A stretch of DNA of 11,284 bases from the NCBI GenBank assembly GCA_004296865.1, contig SCVQ01000102.1, positions 1-11,284 of the forward strand, in the 5' to 3' direction. The DNA comes from Nitrospirota bacterium. GTDB taxonomy: Bacteria; Nitrospirota; Nitrospiria; Nitrospirales; Nitrospiraceae. Position 1 is the stretch's first letter; each line of letters starts with the position of its first letter. Positions 6,072-11,284 of the stretch are shown here, piece after piece. The translations under genes were made by a program, and so were the position numbers. The notes beneath the pieces are model-generated. The model worked only from the letters and a program-made list of their open reading frames with translations. It searched no databases and was not told where the DNA came from.

Positions 6072-7355
6072 ATGCAAGAGCTTGCAGGACAACCGGGCAT
6101 GGTCGCTGAACGAACCAGCGCATTCACACCGCCGCCCCGCCTCCTGCTCGGGCCTGGTCCGAGCATGGTCCATCCGCGCGTACTCCACGCCATGTCCGCT
6201 CCCCTGCTCGGCCATCTGGACCCCGAATTCCTGCGCCTCATGGATGAGATCCAGCACAGACTGCGACACGTCTTCCGCACGACCAACACGTTCACGATCG
6301 CCCTGTCCGGCACGGGATCGGCCGGGATGGAGGCCGCGCTGGTCAACCTGGTGGAGCCCGGCGATCCGGTCCTCGTGGGCATCAACGGCGTGTTTGGATC
6401 CCGCATGGCGGCGATCGTGGAACGATGCGGCGGACGGCTCATCCGGGTCGAGGCTCCCTGGGGCCGGATCATCGAGCCGGACGCCATCGCCGAGGCGCTC
6501 CAGCGGGCCGGCTCCGTGAAGGTCGTCGCCGTGGTCCACGCGGAAACCTCGACCGGCGCGCAGCAACCGCTGGAGCCGATCGGCACGCTCTGTCGTGAAC
6601 ACAACGCGCTCTTCGTCGTGGACGCCGTCACCTCCCTGGGAGGCCTCCCGCTTGACGTGGATGGCTGGAACATCGACGTCTGTTACAGCGGCACCCAGAA
6701 ATGCCTGAGCTGTCCGCCGGGGCTGGCGCCGCTGACGCTCAGCGATCGGGCCTTGGCGACGATCCGGTCAAGAAAGACTCCCTGCCAGAGCTGGTACCTG
6801 GACCTCTCGCTGATTGCGGACTACTGGGCCGAGGCCAAGCGAGCTTACCACCATACCGCGCCGATCTCGATGCTCTATGCGCTGCGGGAAGCCTTGTGCC
6901 TGGTCGAAGAAGAAGGGCTGGACGCCCGGTTCGCACGTCATCGGCTGCACAGCGACGCCTTGATGGCAGGCCTCGCCGCGCTTGGGTGCACGCCCTTTGC
7001 GCAAGAGGGACATCGACTTCCGAGCCTGAACGCCGTCCTGCTGCCATCCTCGGTGGAAGAGGCTCCGGTCAGGGCGGAGCTGTTGCAACGATTCGGCATC
7101 GAAATCGGCGGCGGACTCGGCCCCCTGCAGGGGAAGGTCTGGCGCATCGGCTTGATGGGCGAGTCATCGACCCGAAACAATGTCCTCACGCTCGTGGACG
7201 CGCTGGAGGAAATCTTTCTCGGTCGCCCAGGGACCGGCCGGCCAGGGCCGGCCAGGGAATCCGCCCTGCAGGTCTATCGCAAGAACGGTCTCCACAAAGA
7301 CGTCCGCGCCGAACACGCCATCCGAGCTCCGAAGAAAGGGAACGATCGGCCATGA
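6072..7355 (+). CDS. Class V PLP-dependent aminotransferase, alanine-glyoxylate / serine-glyoxylate type
   Basis: Fold-type I PLP enzyme of 427 aa resembling alanine--glyoxylate, serine--glyoxylate and serine--pyruvate aminotransferases; cytoplasmic. Seen: N-terminal LLLGPGPSMVHPRVLHAM and LLGHLDPEF; the phosphate/cofactor loop SGTGSAGMEA; HAETSTGA (His156-Ala163); the pyridine-nitrogen Asp in VVDAVTSLGG (Asp184); and SGTQKCLSCPPGLAP, in which Lys210 should form the Schiff base. RIGLMGESS near the C-terminus is the usual family ending. About 43 further residues, Gly/Pro/Arg-rich then charged, follow the normal end at EEIFLG and begin at a 10-bp direct repeat. The stop overlaps the next start as ATGA. 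ATG 6072 has AGGGAA 11 nt upstream; ATG 6099, with AGGA 9 nt upstream, is an alternative giving 418 aa. It is the first gene of a three-gene operon. Exact amino donor unknown; ureidoglycine-glyoxylate transaminases are close relatives and cannot be excluded. Confidence 0.9.
   Translation: MQELAGQPGMVAERTSAFTPPPRLLLGPGPSMVHPRVLHAMSAPLLGHLDPEFLRLMDEIQHRLRHVFRTTNTFTIALSGTGSAGMEAALVNLVEPGDPVLVGINGVFGSRMAAIVERCGGRLIRVEAPWGRIIEPDAIAEALQRAGSVKVVAVVHAETSTGAQQPLEPIGTLCREHNALFVVDAVTSLGGLPLDVDGWNIDVCYSGTQKCLSCPPGLAPLTLSDRALATIRSRKTPCQSWYLDLSLIADYWAEAKRAYHHTAPISMLYALREALCLVEEEGLDARFARHRLHSDALMAGLAALGCTPFAQEGHRLPSLNAVLLPSSVEEAPVRAELLQRFGIEIGGGLGPLQGKVWRIGLMGESSTRNNVLTLVDALEEIFLGRPGTGRPGPARESALQVYRKNGLHKDVRAEHAIRAPKKGNDRP
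7238..7257. repeat. 10-bp direct repeat in the aminotransferase 3' end
   Basis: CCGGCCAGGG occurs twice in tandem (7238-7247 and 7248-7257), directly after the codons for the normal family C-terminus. It encodes the GRPGPAR part of the extra tail. A 10-bp unit changes frame when copied, so a duplication here could have created the extension that reaches the downstream start codon. Confidence 0.65.
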
Positions 7356-7948
7356 GAACGAGCGTCGTCTGGGGCATCGTGATCCTCACCTTCGTCCTCC
7401 TCGCAGGGATCGGGTACGGAAGCCTCGCCTTCATGATGAGGAAATCGGAAGGGATGGGAGCGATTCCTCCGGAGACCGTCGCGGACTACGTCCACGCCAT
7501 CATCGAGGCGAACCGGACGGTCTATGCGACGGAGATCGTCGACAAACTGCAGGAGAAGGGCATCGCCGAAGCGGCGGAACACTGGCGGCGGGAGAATGCC
7601 CTTCCGCTGCCGGCGCAGTTCCTGATCGAGACCGGCCGGCTTGTGGCGGAGAAGGGGAACGGGGTCAAGTACCGGCTGGCCAGCCTGACGCCCATTTATG
7701 TCTGGAACGCGCCCGCAACGGATTTCGAGCGCAAGGGGCTGGAAGCCATCGCCAAGGACCCGTCGAAACCCTATACCGGCTTCGTGCACATCGGACGGGA
7801 ACGGTATTTTCAAGCCATCTATCCCGACATCGCGGTCGCCCAGGCTTGCGCGGCCTGTCACAATGCCCATCCCAACAGCCCCAGACGCGACTTCAAGCTC
7901 AACGATGTCATGGGAGGGGTGGTGATTACGATCCCGATGGGCCAGTAA
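7352..7948 (+). CDS. Membrane-anchored c-type heme protein, DUF3365 / Tll0287-like
   Basis: A 198-aa protein with one N-terminal membrane segment (about residues 6-28, VWGIVILTFVLLAGIGYGSL) and a predicted periplasmic domain. One CxxCH heme c site, CAACH, is at residues 166-170 (Cys166, Cys169, His170), followed by NAHPNSPRRDFKLNDVMGGV. The VNYV-like helix around ADYVHAIIEANRTVYA, the LPLPAQFLIETG segment, FVHIGRERYFQAIYPD and the single C-terminal heme site are the pattern of DUF3365. The cyanobacterial member Tll0287 has a PAS-like fold around a heme and is thought to be a redox sensor. No kinase or methyl-accepting domain is attached, so a sensing or electron-transfer role is inferred. The start overlaps the aminotransferase stop (ATGA), implying translational coupling; the amidohydrolase begins 6 bp after its stop. 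Confidence 0.85.
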   Translation: MRTSVVWGIVILTFVLLAGIGYGSLAFMMRKSEGMGAIPPETVADYVHAIIEANRTVYATEIVDKLQEKGIAEAAEHWRRENALPLPAQFLIETGRLVAEKGNGVKYRLASLTPIYVWNAPATDFERKGLEAIAKDPSKPYTGFVHIGRERYFQAIYPDIAVAQACAACHNAHPNSPRRDFKLNDVMGGVVITIPMGQ

Positions 7949-7954
7949 CGGACC

Positions 7955-9214
7955 ATGAAGACACCACCCACAGCAAGCCGCGGAACACCGGCGCCCATCG
8001 CGCTTCGACAGGCCCGTGTGATCGATGGCCGCGGCCGCACGCTCGAGCGGGCCACGATCCTGATCCAAGACGGTCGGATCGCCGCGGTCGGAATGGAACG
8101 ACAGGTGTCGGTTCCACGCGGCGCCGTCACGATCGATGCCCGCGGCATGACCGTGCTGCCCGGGCTGATCGATTGCCATGTCCATCTCTGCTTGGGAGCC
8201 GACCCGGACGTCGTCCGCGCCATTCGTGAAGAAGACCAGGCCCTGACCCTCCTCAAGGCAGCCCGATTCGCCCGCCTGACGCTCGAAGCCGGCTTCACGA
8301 CGGTCCGCGACCTGGGGGCCAGGGACCACGGAATCTTCGCTCTCCAACAGGCCATCGGGGCGGGGATCGCGCCGGGCCCGCGCATTCTGGCTGCCGGACT
8401 GGCTATCTGCATGACCGGCGGCCACGCCCGGTTCATCGGCCGCCAGGCTGATGGGCCGGTGGGAGTCGTGCAAGCGGTCCGCGAACAACTGGCGGCCGGA
8501 GCGGAGGTCATCAAGTTCATCGCGTCCGGGGGCGTGCTCACGCCCGGCACTTCTCCGGACTGCGCGCAGATGACGTTTGAAGAACTCTCCGCCGGCATGG
8601 AGGAGGCCCGCAGAGCCAGCCGCCGGGTCGCCGCCCATGCCCACGGGGCCGAGGGGATGAAAAACGCGGTCCGGGCCGGAGCCCATTCGATCGAGCACGC
8701 CACCTTGATGGACGACGAAGCCGCCGACTTGATGCGCGCGCACGGGGTCTTCATGGTCCCCACCCTCTCCGCACTGGCCACCACGGCCGCCTGCGGCCTG
8801 GCCTGCGGCGTGCCGGAGACCGCCGTGAGCAAGGCCAAGACGATGCGGGCGCGGCATGAAGCCAGCTTCAAAAAGGCCCACCGCTCCGGCATCCCCATCG
8901 CGCTGGGCACCGATGCCGGGACGCCGTTCAATCATCACGGAGACAATGCACAGGAGTTGGACCGGATGGTCGCGCTGGGCATGAGCCCCATGGAGGCGAT
9001 CCTGGCCGCGACGTCGTCCGCCGCCACACTCTTGGGCCTCGAGCAGTCGGTCGGAACCATCGAGGCGGGCAAGGTGGCGGACCTCCTCGTGGTGGACGGC
9101 AACCCCCTCAAGCAGATCGGCTTGCTGCAACGGCGGGAACGGCTGACCGGCGTCATGCAGGCCGGCCGGTTCGTCAGCGGCCCACTAAAGAACGAGCATA
9201 TGGCCAATGGCTGA
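7955..9214 (+). CDS. Metal-dependent amidohydrolase, imidazolonepropionase / Xaa-Pro dipeptidase-like
   Basis: Amidohydrolase-superfamily enzyme of 419 aa, hydrolysing a C-N bond in an amide or cyclic amide. N- and C-terminal beta strands form the small sandwich domain (ALRQARVIDGRGRTLE; GTIEAGKVADLLVVDGNPL). The TIM barrel carries the full binuclear metal set: LIDCHVH with His75 and His77, VIKFIASGG with Lys187 as probable carboxylated lysine, AAHAHG with His228 and His230, SIEHATLMD with His248, and GTDAG with catalytic Asp320. This arrangement is typical of the imidazolonepropionase-related and prolidase-like carboxypeptidase group; which substrate is used cannot be told. No signal peptide is visible, so it is probably cytoplasmic. 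It follows the heme protein by 6 bp and closes the operon. The end of the gene (MANG-stop) lies in an ATGGCTGATGG sequence also seen at 1479-1489, so the last few codons may be repeat-derived. Confidence 0.9.
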   Translation: MKTPPTASRGTPAPIALRQARVIDGRGRTLERATILIQDGRIAAVGMERQVSVPRGAVTIDARGMTVLPGLIDCHVHLCLGADPDVVRAIREEDQALTLLKAARFARLTLEAGFTTVRDLGARDHGIFALQQAIGAGIAPGPRILAAGLAICMTGGHARFIGRQADGPVGVVQAVREQLAAGAEVIKFIASGGVLTPGTSPDCAQMTFEELSAGMEEARRASRRVAAHAHGAEGMKNAVRAGAHSIEHATLMDDEAADLMRAHGVFMVPTLSALATTAACGLACGVPETAVSKAKTMRARHEASFKKAHRSGIPIALGTDAGTPFNHHGDNAQELDRMVALGMSPMEAILAATSSAATLLGLEQSVGTIEAGKVADLLVVDGNPLKQIGLLQRRERLTGVMQAGRFVSGPLKNEHMANG

Positions 9215-9230
9215 TGGCCACGAAGTCGGA

Positions 9231-9306
9231 GCATATTGCGTATGGCATATAGCAAGAGTTCAATCTCTGAGGCCATAAGCTATACGCCATTCGCTATCGG
9301 CTCTCC
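9231..9306. terminator. Inverted arrays of 7-bp units between convergent genes, probable bidirectional terminator
   Basis: The left arm reads GCATATT, GCGTATG, GCATATA (9231-9251). The right arm reads GCCATAA, GCTATAC, GCCATTC, GCTATCG, GCTCTCC (9272-9306). The left arm reverse-complemented gives GCTATAT GCCATAC GCAATAT, which pairs with GCTATAC GCCATTC GCTATCG at 6, 6 and 4 of 7 positions. The transcript in either direction can fold into an imperfect hairpin. It fills the gap between the amidohydrolase stop and the J-protein stop codon, whose TAA is at 9309-9311. No clear U-tract is present, so the terminator role is inferred from location. Confidence 0.6.
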
Positions 9307-9308
9307 CC

Positions 9309-9953
9309 TTACCGTCTCACGTACAGCAGTTCCAGCGCGTTCTGGAAGCCGCTGAGCCGCCCTCGCAAAAATGCCTCCTGAAGCTGGGCCCGCACGGCGT
9401 CGGCCCGCCGGTCGTCCGGTTGGGCCATCACTCCTTGGGACGCCATCATCTGGACCGCCACGTCCAGCAGCCGCTTCTTCCTGATCTCCATCGCCGGGGT
9501 CACGAACTCCTTGAGGACTTCCCCCGCCCGCTCCAGCACGACGGGCTCCTTGAAAGAATCGTAGCCCTGTCGCGTGACCGTCCGCTCCCGTACGATCTCC
9601 AATTCCACTTTGATGCGCTTGAGATCCTTCATCAGGACCGCGAAGATTTCCTTCCGCCCTTCGTCGTACAGCTTCTGCGCCATCGCCTCGAGAACGACGG
9701 CGGGATCGGGAACGTCCACGGCGGTGTATTGGGCCTCGCCGAACCGGAGCCGTTCGTAAGTCCGTCTGGTTTCCGGATCGCCGACGACTTCATAGGCGGC
9801 ATTGATCTCGCGGATCTTCGCCTCGGCCTCCTTGCTGTCGGGGTTCCGGTCCGGATGATGCTCGAAGACCAGCTTGCGGTAGGCCTTCTTGATCTCCTCG
9901 TCTGAGGCCTCCCGCGAGACGCCGAGCGTGTGGTAGAAATCCATGCGTGCCAT
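9309..9953 (-). CDS. J-domain (DnaJ-like) protein, short
   Basis: A 214-aa co-chaperone-like protein. Residues 4-67 form a complete J-domain, starting [20 protein letters not shown], with the HPD tripeptide that stimulates Hsp70 ATPase at residues 33-35 ([10 protein letters not shown]) and the closing helix [20 protein letters not shown]. The rest (about 68-214) is charged and probably helical and contains neither the Gly/Phe linker, the zinc-finger repeats nor the beta-sandwich client domains of DnaJ/CbpA. It is therefore a type III J protein, not the main DnaJ; its client is unknown. ATG 9953 is preferred because a TATAGT box lies 10 nt upstream. ATG 9944, three codons in, would start at MDFYHTLG and is also plausible. 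An in-frame extension to 9992 would run over the promoter. It is convergent with the amidohydrolase operon and divergent from the MFS gene. Confidence 0.88.
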   Translation of the reverse strand: MARMDFYHTLGVSREASDEEIKKAYRKLVFEHHPDRNPDSKEAEAKIREINAAYEVVGDPETRRTYERLRFGEAQYTAVDVPDPAVVLEAMAQKLYDEGRKEIFAVLMKDLKRIKVELEIVRERTVTRQGYDSFKEPVVLERAGEVLKEFVTPAMEIRKKRLLDVAVQMMASQGVMAQPDDRRADAVRAQLQEAFLRGRLSGFQNALELLYVRR

Positions 9954-9963
9954 AGGTCGTAAA

Positions 9964-9992
9964 ACTATAGCATCGGGCCGGACCGGCGGCAA
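9964..9992 (-). promoter_or_regulatory. Probable promoter of the J-domain gene (leaderless)
   Basis: On the minus strand TTGCCG (9987-9992) lies 17 bp before TATAGT (9964-9969), with 4 and 5 of 6 consensus matches. The ATG at 9953 starts 10 nt after the -10 hexamer, and no Shine-Dalgarno sequence fits between. Confidence 0.55.
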
Positions 9993-10012
9993 CCGACTGG
10001 ACGGACCTGCCC

Positions 10013-10042
10013 TTGACAGGCCGCCTCTTCACTGCGTAGCCT
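10013..10042 (+). promoter_or_regulatory. Probable promoter of the MFS transporter gene (leaderless)
   Basis: A perfect TTGACA (10013-10018) is followed after 18 bp by TAGCCT (10037-10042), a weak -10. Eight nt separate it from the ATG at 10051. It is divergent to the J-domain promoter, about 20 bp away within the 9954-10050 gap. Confidence 0.5.
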
Positions 10043-10050
10043 GGCACGTC

Positions 10051-11284
10051 ATGATGCCGACACAGCACCCGCTGCACAGCCCCACTATCCAACCACCCTG
10101 CCAACGACCCCGCCAGCGACCCTGGTGCGAGGGGGTCACGCCTTACCAATGGCTGGTCCTCTTCGTGGCCTGGCTGGGGTGGGTCTTCGATTCGATGGAC
10201 GCCACGATTTACGTGATCGTCCTCCATCCCGCGCTGGAAGAATTGCTCGGCGGCGCCACCGGCATGCCGGTGAGTCAGGCCACCATCGGCTGGTATGGCG
10301 GGATCATCCTCTCGATCTTCCTGATCGGCTGGGCCATCGGCGGGGTCCTGTTCGGAGTGATCGCGGACTATATCGGCCGCACCAAGACGCTGATCGCCAC
10401 GATTTTGATCTATGCGACCTTCACGGGCCTGGCGGCCCTCTCCCAGGATTGGTGGCACCTGGCCTTTTATCGGTTCATGACGGCCGTGGGGATCGGGGGG
10501 GAATGGGCGGCCGGCGCGGCCATGGTGGCGGAAGTCTGGCCGGAAGACAAACGGGCCAAGGCCGGCGGCATTTTGCAATCGGCTTGGGCGGCCGGGTTCT
10601 TCCTGGCCGCAGCCGCGAACCTGCTTCTGCGCGGGTACGGATGGCGGGTGCTCTTTTTAGTCGGCGTCCTGCCGGCTTTCGTGGCCTTGCTGATCCGCCT
10701 CTGGGTCAAGGAGCCGGAACGATGGGTGCAGGCGCACCGGCAAGAGCTCTTAGCCGGCACGGCCGGGCGCGTCAAGATTCCGGAGCTCTTTCACGGCGAC
10801 TTGCGCCGGCACACCTGGGTCGGCTCCGTGCTGGCCTTCGTCGCCGTCTTCGGACTCTGGGGAGGAGCCAACTGGACGCCGACGTTGATCGGCGCCCTGC
10901 CGGACATGCAAGGGCTCGGCAAAGCGGCCCTCGCCGGCTACGTCAGCTATGCCATCATGGCCTTCAATTGCGGGTCCCTCTTCGGATACCTGAGTTTCGG
11001 CCCGCTGGCCGATCGCTTCGGCCGACGGCCCATCTTCGCCCTCATGTGCGCCGGCAGTTTGGTGATGCTGCCGATCACCTACCTGACACCCCACGCCTAC
11101 ACCCATGTGCTCTTGTTGTTGCCGATCCTCGGCTTCTTTAACAACGGCCTCTTCAGCGGTTTTCCCATCTACTTACCGGAATTGTATTCCACCCGCCTGC
11201 GCGCGACCGGCGCCGGCTTCTGCTTCAACGCCGGACGCGTACTGGCCTCGGCCGGACCCCTCATGACCGGATTCCTGGTCGCGA
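10051..11284 (+). CDS. Major facilitator superfamily transporter (C-terminus outside window)
   Basis: Polytopic inner-membrane secondary transporter; 411 residues are visible and the frame is open at the right edge. Hallmarks: TM1 with the acidic motif GWVFDSMDATIY (residues 43-54); the loop 2-3 motif GVIADYIGRTKTL (102-114); the TM4 region GIGGEWAAGAAMVAEVWPE; the equivalent loop 8-9 motif GPLADRFGRRPIF (317-329); and PELYSTRLRATGAGFCFNAG (376-395). These resemble the sugar-porter / sialate and aromatic-acid symporter branches, probably proton-driven; the substrate is not readable. The N-terminus before TM1 (about 32 residues) is Pro/Gln/Arg-rich, and its DNA holds a near-exact 12-bp tandem repeat (10099-10122). 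Two adjacent ATGs (10051 and 10054) are possible starts; 10051 is chosen for promoter spacing. Missing: probably the last one or two membrane segments. Confidence 0.87.
   Translation, partial: MMPTQHPLHSPTIQPPCQRPRQRPWCEGVTPYQWLVLFVAWLGWVFDSMDATIYVIVLHPALEELLGGATGMPVSQATIGWYGGIILSIFLIGWAIGGVLFGVIADYIGRTKTLIATILIYATFTGLAALSQDWWHLAFYRFMTAVGIGGEWAAGAAMVAEVWPEDKRAKAGGILQSAWAAGFFLAAAANLLLRGYGWRVLFLVGVLPAFVALLIRLWVKEPERWVQAHRQELLAGTAGRVKIPELFHGDLRRHTWVGSVLAFVAVFGLWGGANWTPTLIGALPDMQGLGKAALAGYVSYAIMAFNCGSLFGYLSFGPLADRFGRRPIFALMCAGSLVMLPITYLTPHAYTHVLLLLPILGFFNNGLFSGFPIYLPELYSTRLRATGAGFCFNAGRVLASAGPLMTGFLVA

Noticed and set aside
7274..9130. A 618-codon minus-strand open frame.
   Set aside because: It is antisense to the heme protein and amidohydrolase genes, whose metal and heme motifs are intact on the plus strand; its translation shows no recognisable domain.
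6072..9214. Purine-catabolism pair (ureidoglycine-glyoxylate aminotransferase plus allantoinase).
   Set aside because: The amidohydrolase looks like the imidazolonepropionase/prolidase group rather than allantoinase, and no other ureide-pathway gene is present.

Overview
The window is high-GC bacterial DNA holding eight protein-coding genes and no recognisable RNA gene, IS element or CRISPR array. Gene content and the style of its small repeats (7-bp tandem units, and a hairpin element ending in AAAAAGGCC/GGCCTTTTT) resemble Nitrospira genomes as I remember them. That assignment is an inference, not the result of a search.

Layout. Positions 1-3341 (minus) hold most of a very large Lhr-family helicase whose C-terminus lies beyond the left edge. 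It is divergent from an atypical SDR/epimerase-like protein (3426-4244, plus). A 124-bp hairpin repeat (4273-4396) fills the gap between that gene and a convergent CPBP-family membrane protease (4397-5917, minus). The protease is divergent from a three-gene operon on the plus strand: class V PLP aminotransferase (6072-7355), membrane-anchored c-type heme DUF3365/Tll0287-like protein (7352-7948, ATGA overlap) and metal-dependent amidohydrolase (7955-9214, 6-bp gap). A second hairpin, built from 7-bp units, separates the operon from a convergent short J-domain protein (9309-9953, minus). That gene is divergent from an MFS transporter (10051 to the right edge, cut off).

The genes do not form one obvious system. 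The helicase belongs to DNA repair or nucleic-acid remodelling. The aminotransferase, heme protein and amidohydrolase are probably co-transcribed and may share an amino-acid or glyoxylate-related task with a redox-sensing component, but no substrate can be read from the sequence.

The most unusual signal is in the helicase frame. It carries three arrays of 7-bp tandem units and a perfect 12-bp-arm palindrome, all read through in frame, at places where I would expect inter-domain loops. Similar 7-bp units form the intergenic hairpin at 9231-9306. This suggests a repeat family that settles both between genes and inside this one. A second pattern is that four genes (helicase, CPBP protease, J protein, MFS) have a -10-like hexamer only 8-10 nt before the start codon and no Shine-Dalgarno sequence, as expected for leaderless transcripts.
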